Positions 1 through 6,890 of a stretch of 64,000 nt of DNA are shown piece after piece. The DNA is from Singulisphaera sp. GP187. Its GTDB lineage: Bacteria > Planctomycetota > Planctomycetia > Gemmatales > Gemmataceae. The notes under the pieces are model-generated. The model saw nothing but the letters and a program-made list of their open reading frames with translations, did no database searches and was not told the DNA's origin. How positions within the stretch are numbered: the stretch's first letter is position 1; the number at the start of each line of letters is the position of its first letter. Both the position numbers and the translations under genes were made by a program. The DNA is taken from contig CAMAUE010000001.1 in the NCBI GenBank assembly GCA_945861245.1, positions 1 through 64,000 of the forward strand. Reading direction: 5' to 3'.

Positions 1-322
1 CACCACCACCACCACCGAAGCCGCGACCGCCGCCGCCGCCGCCACCACCAGAACCACCACGACCGCCGCCTTCGGTCTTGGGCCTGGCTTCATTGACGGT
101 CAGAGCGCGACCGTTGACTTCCTTGCCGTTGAGGGACGTAATGGCCGTCTGAGCTTCCTTGTCGGAGCCCATTTCCACAAAGCCGAAGCCTTTGGAGCGA
201 CCGGTGTCGCGGTCCATGATGACCTGAGCGGATGATACGGTCCCGTGCGGGGCGAACATCGCCGAGAGATCGCTGTCGGACACGTCGTAAGTCAAGTTTC
301 CGACGTACAGTTTCTTACCCAT
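1..322 (-). CDS. RNA-binding protein with one RRM domain and glycine-rich tail (3' end outside window)
   Basis: Translating the minus strand from the ATG at 322 gives a protein that opens MGKKLYVGNLTYDVSDSDLS. The RNP2 motif LYVGNL (residues 5-10) and the RNP1 motif KGFGFVEM (about 44-51) identify a single RRM, which binds single-stranded RNA. After about residue 80 the protein becomes a Gly/Arg-rich tail, encoded by the GCC/ACC triplets at the window edge, and the stop codon lies outside. Small RRM plus RGG proteins of this type are common in planctomycetes and cyanobacteria and are often cold-induced; that role is inferred from the family. An AGGAG-like site (complement of ctcct, 331-335) lies about 9 bp before the ATG. 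Confidence 0.9.
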   Translation of the reverse strand, partial: MGKKLYVGNLTYDVSDSDLSAMFAPHGTVSSAQVIMDRDTGRSKGFGFVEMGSDKEAQTAITSLNGKEVNGRALTVNEARPKTEGGGRGGSGGGGGGGGRGFGGGGG

Positions 323-359
323 TTACCAACTCCTAAGAAAAAAAAACACGTAGAACACA

Positions 360-671
360 CTACGCATTTACTTCATGCCGTTTGAGCAAAGAGTGAATGT
401 GGGCGGTGGTGAAGGTGATAGCAGCACCTGCCCCCAGTCTCCTCAAACCGGGCGAATTCGGCCGTTTGACGAGTTTGCCGCGAAAGGCAGACCCGCGGAT
501 ACTGGTGATACGCACCAGCACCGTCTCAAACGATTTTGTAGTCGTCATAAAAGTCAGGCGGACGAAATCGCCTGCTTTAAGCTCGCGTATTTCCATGCGA
601 AGTTCGTCGTCGTCAATGCCTTCCTGGCGGCGCATCTCTTCGATGTTTTCGATTTCCACGTTGAGTTCCAC
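360..671 (-). CDS. Small hypothetical protein, 103 aa
   Basis: The 103-residue protein has an acidic, helix-prone N-terminus (MELNVEIENIEEMRRQEG) followed from about residue 33 by a region that looks like a small beta-barrel (AGDFVRLTFMTTTKSFETVL) and a basic tail. GGAGCC precedes the ATG at a suitable distance. It reads away from the edge gene's upstream side, on the same strand as the RRM gene, so the two could be co-transcribed. I recognise no named family. The lack of a better ORF on the other strand and the ordered composition support a real gene. Confidence 0.6.
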   Translation of the reverse strand: MELNVEIENIEEMRRQEGIDDDELRMEIRELKAGDFVRLTFMTTTKSFETVLVRITSIRGSAFRGKLVKRPNSPGLRRLGAGAAITFTTAHIHSLLKRHEVNA

Positions 672-697
672 GATGGCTCCTTTGGCCGCCCGACATG

Positions 698-976
698 TTA
701 ATATCGTTTCGTGATCTTCGGGGTCGCCGCCGTGATTTTACCTGCCTCGTCCGCAACGAGGAAAAAACTATGAGCGATGATCACCGACGCTGCGTCTGCA
801 CCGATGAACACATTGACGCGGAAGCGATCGCCCCACAATCTTCGCACTTGAATTCGATGAAAACCAACCGGCTTTCCGAGGGTGTGCAACACCTGCTCCC
901 CGATAGTCGCGCTTAGTTGCAGGTCCACGCGTTTTTCGCCGTCAGCGTCATTTTCAGTTTGCGATTTCGCTTGCAT
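698..976 (-). CDS. Small hypothetical protein, about 92 aa
   Basis: I start this gene at the ATG at 976, not at an upstream in-frame codon at 1024, because a GGAAAG site sits just before 976 and the extra N-terminus would be only Arg/Ser-rich. The protein begins MQAKSQTENDADGEKRVDLQ and continues with an alternating hydrophobic pattern (LGKPVGFHRIQVRRLWGDRF, then VNVFIGADAASVIIAHSFFL) that suggests an alpha/beta fold of a soluble protein. No family is recognised. It lies upstream of, and in the same direction as, the 103-aa gene, about 26 bp away, so an operon with it and the RRM gene is plausible. Confidence 0.55.
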   Translation of the reverse strand: MQAKSQTENDADGEKRVDLQLSATIGEQVLHTLGKPVGFHRIQVRRLWGDRFRVNVFIGADAASVIIAHSFFLVADEAGKITAATPKITKRY

Positions 977-1391
977 GATTCTTTCCGAGGGTCGCCCAGA
1001 CCTTGCCCGCCGCGAACGTACCACTGGTTGATTGATTATAACGGTTTGGATGTGGCTTCAACAGCAGGGTTGCCAAAGAACGCACGCAAAACGATACCAC
1101 TCAATCCGAAAAATCACACTCGGTTGTGAAAGGAAATGCGGCCTACAGCAACATCACCGTGCACACGAGGACAACCTGCGGTCCTTCTCCGCACGCTTGA
1201 TGACTGCCAGATCCGAAAAAATGATTTTGAGGAAGAGGAAGGCACCACGAATGTAGAGGTACAAATTCATTGTACTTTATTATTGTGAACAGGCTAGACC
1301 CATTTAAGGAATAAAGAGCAAGGTTGTCGTTTTTTTTCTCCTTGCGACGAGTCTCGCCACAATGCAGCAAGTCTCTCTGCGTAATGTCGGC
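977..1391. other. Gene-free stretch
   Basis: No ORF here has a convincing start or composition on either strand. The part from about 1250 to 1350 is AT-rich compared with its surroundings and may carry the promoter of the minus-strand genes to its left and the 3' end of the DUF2293 gene to its right. Nothing else is visible. Confidence 0.4.
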
Positions 1392-2078
1392 CTAACTACG
1401 GCTTTTGGCCAGCGCCTGCTCTAATGGGCAATTCTTGCCGATTGTATCGCCTCGGCGATAGTGCGTCAGTAAGTTCTGCGATCGTGTGGCCAGCAACCGA
1501 CGAATCTCACGGCGTTTTCCTTTGATTCGCGGTATCGCCATGCCGTCGTACCCGGTCGTTTGGTGACGCATCCAGGCGATGACGGCGGCCTCGGCACGCT
1601 GCGCGACGGGGATTCTCGTGGTGCGCGCTACCGTGCCGCTGCCGATTGGCGTTGCATGATCGGTCACCGCGTGGGCCATTCGATCGGCAAGCTCCACATG
1701 GTTCGGGTGAAACGCTAGAAATGCAACCACTGCGCCAAGAAAGTTTTCGACATATTCCGCCTGGGCCTTGTCGCGCCGACGGGCATCGGACGCTTTCCGT
1801 TTCGCAAATCCCTCGGTCGCTCGTTCAATCTCCAGTTCGGCGCGAATGCGTTCAATCACGGGAGCCGGCGCCCACACGCCGCGCGAAAAAATCTTGCGGC
1901 CCCTTTTTTCTTGCACGCCCCAGTGATCTCCGGCAGTCTTGACTCGACGTGTCAACGCCGGGTCGCCGGGCGCCAGGAGTATCCAGCCATTTGGCGGCGT
2001 CAGGATGCGGCCATCGGCTGCGCGTAGCGTGTTCGGGGTGGGGCCTGGCTTGTAAGTCAAATCGGAATCCGGATTCAC
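1392..2078 (-). CDS. DUF2293 domain protein
   Basis: The protein carries the conserved features I associate with DUF2293: a segment TPPNGWILLAPGDPALTRRV near the N-terminus, a middle helical region rich in Arg and Glu, and HQTTGYDGMAIPRIKGKRRE near the C-terminus. The family is widespread in planctomycetes and actinobacteria and has no established function. I choose the GTG at 2078 as start: AAGGA precedes it, and the stop TGA of the small Cys gene upstream overlaps it as GTGA, which suggests translational coupling. An ATG at 2132 is also in frame but would lie inside the upstream gene. Both genes would form one two-gene operon. Confidence 0.78.
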   Translation of the reverse strand: MNPDSDLTYKPGPTPNTLRAADGRILTPPNGWILLAPGDPALTRRVKTAGDHWGVQEKRGRKIFSRGVWAPAPVIERIRAELEIERATEGFAKRKASDARRRDKAQAEYVENFLGAVVAFLAFHPNHVELADRMAHAVTDHATPIGSGTVARTTRIPVAQRAEAAVIAWMRHQTTGYDGMAIPRIKGKRREIRRLLATRSQNLLTHYRRGDTIGKNCPLEQALAKSRS

Positions 2079-2263
2079 TCGTCGGTTCCTTGTTTCGGAA
2101 GGGCAGGGGGCTTGGGTTCGTAGCAGCTGCACGCAACAACCGGTTGCGGCGGATACTTCACGTATTGCTTATTCGTGGTCGCCAATTCACAGAGCAAAAA
2201 CCGCGATCGAGCCGACTGTATGGGTCGCATGTGCTTACACGATTCACAAAGACTCGGCATCAT
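2075..2263 (-). CDS. Small cysteine-rich protein, 62 aa
   Basis: This 62-residue protein starts MMPSLCESCKHMRPIQSARS and has a C-x2-C pair near the start, then single Cys residues in FLLCELATTN and VVACSCYEPK. The spacing suggests a small metal-binding (zinc-ribbon-like) fold. Short proteins with the pattern SRFLLCxL...YPPQPVVxCxxYE recur in planctomycetes and other bacteria, next to unrelated genes; their function is not known to me. GGAGG lies about 9 bp before the ATG at 2263, better than any upstream in-frame start. Its stop overlaps the start of the DUF2293 gene by four bases. Confidence 0.68.
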   Translation of the reverse strand: MMPSLCESCKHMRPIQSARSRFLLCELATTNKQYVKYPPQPVVACSCYEPKPPALPKQGTDE

Positions 2264-2330
2264 GGTTGCGCCTCCAGTATTGATAGAATACACGACACGA
2301 ACGCCGTCGTCCTTTTGCTGGAGAACTTCG

Positions 2331-2489
2331 ATGGCCTTTGACGAACAACTTGCTGAACGCATCCGTAAGGGATTGTCGCGAAAAAAGCACATCGAAAAAA
2401 AAATGTTCGGTCGAAGGCGTGCAGAACGTTGTCCAGGTCAGAGAATGGATTCAGCAGGCCGAGAAGTTTGTTCGGCGGCTGCCGGCTAA
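2331..2489 (+). pseudogene. Remnant of a TfoX/Sxy N-terminal domain gene with an internal deletion
   Basis: The ATG at 2331, preceded by GGAG, opens MAFDEQLAERIRKGLSRKKH followed by IEKKMFG. This matches the start of TfoX N-terminal domain proteins (MAxDExLAxRIRxxL...KKMFGG). Right after MFG the reading frame leaves the family sequence. A second frame, ending at the TAA at 2489, reads VQNVVQVREWIQQAEKFVRR then LPAK, which matches the family's C-terminal helix. The family is about 100-110 aa, so roughly half the gene, the central sheet, is missing and the joint is out of frame. It sits directly beside nested palindromes (2530-2716), which may be connected with its decay. Confidence 0.7.
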
Positions 2490-2529
2490 GTGAATTCATC
2501 TGGTTTGAAAAGTGAGGTCGACTACAATT

Positions 2530-2716
2530 GCGTTCCCAACCCTAGTGGTCCGAAAAGGCAGAGCTGACAGGTCCGTGGGGCCAGGCTTTCTACAGCCTGG
2601 CCAGGCTGGAAAGCCTGGCCCCACCTGTCAAATCAAGCTGGTCGGACCACTAGCCCGCCATCAATGGCGTGGATCCGCGTCCTCGCCATTAATGGCGGGC
2701 TTTGGTTTGGGAACGC
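2530..2716. repeat. Nested inverted repeats
   Basis: The outermost arms are GCGTTCCCAACCC at 2530-2542 and its near-complement at 2704-2716. Inside lies CTAGTGGTCCG (2542-2552) paired with CGGACCACTAG (2643-2653), which encloses a third palindrome, GGGGCCAGGCTTTC (2577-2590) paired with GAAAGCCTGGCCCC (2609-2622). A fourth, AGCCCGCCATCAATGGCG paired with CGCCATTAATGGCGGGCT, fills 2652-2701. The arrangement suggests successive insertions of palindromes into one another. It separates the TfoX remnant from the 3' end of the isomerase gene. Confidence 0.85.
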
Positions 2717-2722
2717 AAGCCA

Positions 2723-3736
2723 TCACGGTATCTGAATCTTGATCTCGCCCTTCTTGCGCTGGTCCGCGAGGATCCGGTTATAGAGATCTTCATCTTGAGC
2801 GTAGACCTCGCGCACGGTTTCCTTGAGTGCTTCAAATGTGCTTGTGTCGCCCTTGGTCCGTTCTGTGGTTTTGATTAGGTGCAAACCGAAGACGCTCTGA
2901 ATTACGTCGCTGATTTCGCCTTCCTTCATGGAAAATGCCGCCTTGGCGAATTCCGGGACGACGACGAACTTGTAAGGGAATTGACCGATATCGCCGCCCT
3001 TGTCCTTGGTCGGGCATTGCGAATGTTGCTTGGCGACATCTTCAAACTTCACTTTGCCTGTGAGGATGTCCTGCCGCCAAACGAGCATCTGTTGCACAGC
3101 CTGGTCACGCTGTTCTTTGGAGGGCGTCGCGGGTAATTTGATCAGGATATGGCTGGCGCGGACGAATACCTTGTCAAAGAAAACCCTGTTTGATTCATAG
3201 TACGTTCGTGCCTTGTCGTCGGGAAGAAACTGCAGCAATAGTCCCTTCCATTGCAGGCGAGCGACGATGTCGCGGCTCAGCTGCTCGCTGGTTTGGCCCG
3301 ACTCTTTCATAAACATCTCCCGCGTCTGGCCTCGTTTTTTCAGCGCCGCGTCGAGTTCGGTCACCTCTGTATTAAGCTCGGTTTGCGTAATTTTCGGACC
3401 GTACTTTGAGAAATATTGCCGCATCAACGTGTCATCGACGAGAACTTCTAGCGCGGTGTGGCGGAGTTGCTTTTTCTGTTCTTCGGTCAAGGAAACGGGG
3501 TAAGGCCGTTGGTCGAGGACTTTCCTGATTTCGCCGACGAGAATTTTCTCGCCATTGACCGAGGCGGCGATGTGTTCGTTTGTCAAGCTGACGGGAATGA
3601 TTTGTGCGCTCGCCGTTGGCGTCGTACTGGTGCTGGTGATGGGAACTTTCGGCGTGCCCTGTCCGGACGCATCCGCCAGAACGACAAAGCCTACCGCTCC
3701 TGCCAAGATCAACCAGCTTGCCTGTCGTAACAGCAT
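2723..3736 (-). CDS. Exported parvulin-type peptidyl-prolyl cis-trans isomerase
   Basis: The ATG at 3736 follows GGAGG and gives a 337-aa protein with an N-terminal signal peptide (MLLRQASWLILAGAVGFVVL). A SurA-like helical chaperone region covers roughly residues 55-185. A PpiC/rotamase domain covers about 190-290, with RASHILIKLP, GGDIGQFPYKFVVVPEFAKA and VFGLHLIKTTER, all typical of parvulins. It should catalyse proline isomerisation or assist folding of proteins in the periplasm. Further in-frame ATGs lie upstream (3820) but without a Shine-Dalgarno site, and they would bury the signal peptide. It is divergent from the PilZ gene. Orthology to SurA or PrsA cannot be settled from the sequence alone. 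Confidence 0.88.
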   Translation of the reverse strand: MLLRQASWLILAGAVGFVVLADASGQGTPKVPITSTSTTPTASAQIIPVSLTNEHIAASVNGEKILVGEIRKVLDQRPYPVSLTEEQKKQLRHTALEVLVDDTLMRQYFSKYGPKITQTELNTEVTELDAALKKRGQTREMFMKESGQTSEQLSRDIVARLQWKGLLLQFLPDDKARTYYESNRVFFDKVFVRASHILIKLPATPSKEQRDQAVQQMLVWRQDILTGKVKFEDVAKQHSQCPTKDKGGDIGQFPYKFVVVPEFAKAAFSMKEGEISDVIQSVFGLHLIKTTERTKGDTSTFEALKETVREVYAQDEDLYNRILADQRKKGEIKIQIP

Positions 3737-3823
3737 AAACAACCTCCATGTTGTTGCTAGAATGCCTAAACCTATTGGAACAAAAAGCATACCGCGAAGC
3801 CCAGAAAAATGGGAGAGCAATTT

Positions 3824-3843
3824 GCCGCTTGCGGCTTAGCGCT
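3824..3843. repeat. Family A half-site
   Basis: TTTGCCGCTTGCGGCTTAGC followed by GCT is one arm of the family A palindrome. No partner arm lies nearby. It sits between the divergent isomerase and PilZ genes, so it is not at a gene end. Confidence 0.75.
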
Positions 3844-3926
3844 TTCGTGGTGATGTGCGATCGTGTTGCGCAACACGATAAACCCCGGTGACGCCCGCTG
3901 AGCGTTTTCGTAAAGAAATCGATACG

Positions 3927-4508
3927 ATGTCAATCCACTCGCTTGAAAATGTCGCCGAAGCCGTACTGCGGCTTGCCAAGCGGCAGGGGCATGTGACGGC
4001 ACGCCAAATCCGCTCGGAAATGTGTCTCGCCGGGCTGGATGAAACGGGCTGGAAGGATGCGCTAGCGTGCGTGCGCTCCGCGCTCGTACTTCGGCAGGGG
4101 CGCTACTACCACAAAGAAGCTTACAATCCACGTCTGCAAAAAGAACATGCCCAGCTGCTGGCGATTCAAAAGGTCGTCCGTCGGCTCATCCGCCGGCACA
4201 AGGAACGCGTCAAGAGCGACGAGCGCCGCGGGCAGACACGCATCGACTTTATTCAACCCGTCAAGGTTCGCACGGAAGACGGCGCGGAATACACGTTATT
4301 GAGCCGCGATCTTTCCGCGACGGGTGTACGACTTTTGGGAACCAAGCGTCTGCTAGGCAATAAGGTGCAACTGACCCTGCCCACTGGTGCTGATCAACCG
4401 CCCTGTCGACTGTTGGTCCGCATCCTTTGGACTTGCGCTGTAGGCGACGATCTGTTTGAGAACGGCGGCATCTTTCTGCAACTGCTCCCCGCGGAATCTG
4501 ACACATGA
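3927..4508 (+). CDS. PilZ domain protein
   Basis: The C-terminal half (about residues 100-190) carries both PilZ signatures: RGQTR (RxxxR) and DLSATG (DxSxxG), separated by about 30 residues, so cyclic-di-GMP binding is likely. The N-terminal half is helical and basic (VAEAVLRLAKRQGHVTARQI), with a winged-helix look but no family I can name. I prefer the ATG at 3927; a GTG at 3888 is in frame and would add 13 residues. The gene overlaps the next one by four bases (ATGA), so the two are probably translated together. The target of the predicted signalling is unknown. Confidence 0.75.
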   Translation: MSIHSLENVAEAVLRLAKRQGHVTARQIRSEMCLAGLDETGWKDALACVRSALVLRQGRYYHKEAYNPRLQKEHAQLLAIQKVVRRLIRRHKERVKSDERRGQTRIDFIQPVKVRTEDGAEYTLLSRDLSATGVRLLGTKRLLGNKVQLTLPTGADQPPCRLLVRILWTCAVGDDLFENGGIFLQLLPAESDT

Positions 4509-4975
4509 CGCTTGCATATCCGCTGACGATCATCGTAAGGCATCCGCGCGAAAACCCGAAGAAGTGCTCGGTCCTGCCGCTCGACGGCCGCGAGGATATA
4601 CGATTTTTCGCGTATCCTGTCCAAGAGCCTCTGGAGCTGGCTGGCTACGTCCAGCTCGCTGCGGAGGGACCGGCGTTATCAGAAGCAGATCGCGATCTCG
4701 GTATCTTGCTGTTGGACGGAAGCTGGCGTTCGGCGGGCAAGATGCTCGGGCATTTCACGCACGTGCCGACGCGTTCGCTGAAGGGGTGGAAGACGGCGTA
4801 CCCGCGTGTGTCGAAGCTCGGCACCGACCCGGACAACGGGCTGGCGTCGCTCGAAGCGCTCTTCATCGCCTACCACATCCTGCGACGGTCGACCGAGGGA
4901 CTGCTGGACCACTATCGCTGGGCGGCGAAGTTTCTCGCGGCGAATCGGCTTTCCAAAAACGAGCCGGAAGCGTAA
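4505..4975 (+). CDS. Tsr3/DTW (TDD) superfamily protein, putative aminocarboxypropyltransferase
   Basis: The 156-aa protein opens with TIIVRHPRENPKKCSVLPLD, close to the start of DUF367/Tsr3 proteins, and continues with LGILLLDGSWRSAGKMLGHF, the counterpart of the D-x-x-W motif of the Tsr3/DTW superfamily, and LASLEALFIAYHIL near the end. Known members transfer the 3-amino-3-carboxypropyl group of S-adenosylmethionine to rRNA (Tsr3) or tRNA (DTW/TapT) uridines. Which RNA is the substrate here cannot be told. Start overlaps the PilZ stop as ATGA. The last codons, Glu-Pro-Glu-Ala-stop, come from a repeat (4961-5060), so the native C-terminus may have been replaced. Confidence 0.6.
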   Translation: MTLAYPLTIIVRHPRENPKKCSVLPLDGREDIRFFAYPVQEPLELAGYVQLAAEGPALSEADRDLGILLLDGSWRSAGKMLGHFTHVPTRSLKGWKTAYPRVSKLGTDPDNGLASLEALFIAYHILRRSTEGLLDHYRWAAKFLAANRLSKNEPEA

Positions 4976-5060
4976 GCGACGGATTGATGTGAATCGTCGC
5001 TGACGCTTCCGGCTCGTGGTTGCAAAATTCTTTAATCCGTCGCTGACGCTTCCGGCTCGT
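4961..5060. repeat. Family C inverted repeat, overlapping a gene's stop codon
   Basis: GAGCCGGAAGCGTAAGCGAC at 4961 is followed by two inverted copies, GTCGCTGACGCTTCCGGCTC, at about 4996-5016 and 5040-5059. The left arm supplies the last four codons and the stop (GAG CCG GAA GCG TAA) of the Tsr3/DTW-like gene. The element ends 29 bp before hpnC and could act as a terminator or attenuator between them. Confidence 0.88.
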
Positions 5061-5088
5061 GTGCCGAAGACGTCCGTATAATTGCCGC

Positions 5089-6030
5089 ATGACCGCACCA
5101 TTCGCGAATGAGCTAACACGCTGGGGGCCGGACGCTCGATATGAGCCGGTGTCCGAGGTGGATGCGCTCGCTTATTGTGCCGAGCTTGCACGGACGCACT
5201 ACGAGAATTTTTCGGTCGCTACGATGCTGCTGCCGCGTCGATTGGTGCCTCACTTCCACAATATCTACGCCTACTGCCGATGGGCCGATGATCTCGGCGA
5301 CGAAACCGGCGGCGGGCAGCACACGCTCGATTTGTTGCAATGGTGGCGTGAGGAACTGCTGCGCGTATTCGACGGCTCGCCGCGTCATCCGGTGATGATC
5401 GCGCTGCGAGGCACAATTCGGCGATTTGGCATTCCGCCGACGCCGTTCCTAAACCTTCTGCTCGCATTCGAGCAGGACCAACACGTCCAACGTTATGACA
5501 CGTACGATCAGCTCGTGGGTTATTGCAAAAACTCCGCGAATCCGGTCGGGCATCTCGTGCTGTACCTGTGCGAATGCTTCGATGAGACCAATGCGGGGCT
5601 GTCCGATTCGATCTGCACGGCATTGCAGCTGGCCAATTTTTGGCAAGACGTATCGCGCGATTTCGACATCGGCCGCGTCTACCTGCCTGGCGAGGATCGC
5701 GCGCGATTCGGTTACACGGATGTCGATCTGGAAGCGCGAAGATTCACGCCCGCCTTCGCCGAGTTGATGCGGTTCGAGGTAAACCGCACGCGCACGCAGT
5801 TTGACACCGGCATGCCGCTGATCGCGCGGGTTCCCAGCGATGTGCAATCCGACATTGAGCTATTTGCACGCGGCGGGCTTGGCATTCTGCGCAAGATCGA
5901 GCAGGTTGGCTATGACGTTTGGCGCACTCGGCCGGTGCTTCGCAAATGGGAAAAACTCGCGCTCGTTAGCCGAGTGTTTCTGGGGAACTGGTTTCGCCGA
6001 CTTTGGCGTGGGCGGGCCAGCATGCCATGA
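5089..6030 (+). CDS. hpnC: Squalene synthase HpnC (presqualene diphosphate pathway)
   Basis: The protein (313 aa from the ATG at 5089) belongs to the squalene/phytoene synthase family. The first acidic motif is in WADDLGDETG (about residue 65) and the second in QLANFWQDVSRDFDIGRVYL (about 180-200). Its place directly before hpnD and hpnE marks it as HpnC, which converts presqualene diphosphate to hydroxysqualene in the three-enzyme bacterial route. It is cytoplasmic or membrane-associated. It overlaps hpnD by four bases (ATGA). Squalene would feed hopanoid or sterol synthesis; the cyclase is not in this window. Confidence 0.92.
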   Translation: MTAPFANELTRWGPDARYEPVSEVDALAYCAELARTHYENFSVATMLLPRRLVPHFHNIYAYCRWADDLGDETGGGQHTLDLLQWWREELLRVFDGSPRHPVMIALRGTIRRFGIPPTPFLNLLLAFEQDQHVQRYDTYDQLVGYCKNSANPVGHLVLYLCECFDETNAGLSDSICTALQLANFWQDVSRDFDIGRVYLPGEDRARFGYTDVDLEARRFTPAFAELMRFEVNRTRTQFDTGMPLIARVPSDVQSDIELFARGGLGILRKIEQVGYDVWRTRPVLRKWEKLALVSRVFLGNWFRRLWRGRASMP

Positions 6031-6887
6031 ACTCGATGCTGATACGGTCGTATCGTTATTGTGAAGAGGTAACCCAGCGCGAGGCGGGCAACTTTTACCC
6101 CGCGTTCCTGCTGCTGCCCCCGCCGCGCCGGATCGCAATGTGCGCGATTTATACCTTCATGCGCATCGCTGATGATCTGTCCGACGAACCGATGCCGACC
6201 CCGGTCAAACGCCAACATCTCGCCGACTGGCGACAACAGCTGCACGCCGCGCTTGCCGGCAATTATTCGCATGCGGCGCATCCGGCACTGGCGCATACCG
6301 TTCAACGATATGGCGTACCTGCCAAGTATCTCGAAGCCGTCATTGATGGCGTCGAGATGGACCTCGAGCCGGTCGCCTATGTGACGTTTTCGGAATTGCG
6401 CAACTATTGCTACCACGTCGCATCAGTGGTCGGGCTGTCGTGCATTCATATCTGGGGCTTCGAGGGACCGGCCGCACTGCGTTACGCCGAGGATGCGGGT
6501 ATCGCCTTTCAGCTCACGAATATCCTTCGCGACATCGCCGAGGACGCCGCACGTGGGCGCGTCTATTTGCCGAGCGATGAGCTTGCCCAGTTCGGCTACG
6601 ACGCCGAACGCCTGACCCGCGGTGTGCGTGACTCGGGGTATCTCGCGATGATGCGCTTTCAGGCGGCGAGGGCGCACGCCCATTACAACAGCGGTGCGCG
6701 ATTGCTCAAGCGACTTTCGCCATCAGGCCGTGCGGTGTTTCAGATGATGTCGTCAACCTATCGCGAATTGCTGCGTGAAATCGAGCGGCGCGATTTCGAT
6801 GTGTACAACGGCCGGGTGCGTGTGCCTGGGTGGAAGAAGGCGATGTTCGCGGCCCGCGCTCTACCGACACGCTTTGGATGGATGTGA
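6027..6887 (+). CDS. hpnD: Presqualene diphosphate synthase HpnD
   Basis: A second squalene/phytoene synthase-family protein (286 aa). Acidic motifs are IADDLSDEP (near residue 50) and QLTNILRDIAEDAARGRVYL (about 160-180). By position and by the family's usual order it is HpnD, which condenses two farnesyl diphosphates to presqualene diphosphate. The start ATG at 6027 overlaps the hpnC stop; an upstream codon at 6003 is in frame but lies inside hpnC. The gene is followed after 3 bp by hpnE. HpnC and HpnD are paralogues, and assignment to each step rests on gene order and family resemblance, not on a residue I can point to. Confidence 0.9.
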   Translation: MNSMLIRSYRYCEEVTQREAGNFYPAFLLLPPPRRIAMCAIYTFMRIADDLSDEPMPTPVKRQHLADWRQQLHAALAGNYSHAAHPALAHTVQRYGVPAKYLEAVIDGVEMDLEPVAYVTFSELRNYCYHVASVVGLSCIHIWGFEGPAALRYAEDAGIAFQLTNILRDIAEDAARGRVYLPSDELAQFGYDAERLTRGVRDSGYLAMMRFQAARAHAHYNSGARLLKRLSPSGRAVFQMMSSTYRELLREIERRDFDVYNGRVRVPGWKKAMFAARALPTRFGWM

Positions 6888-6890
6888 TCG

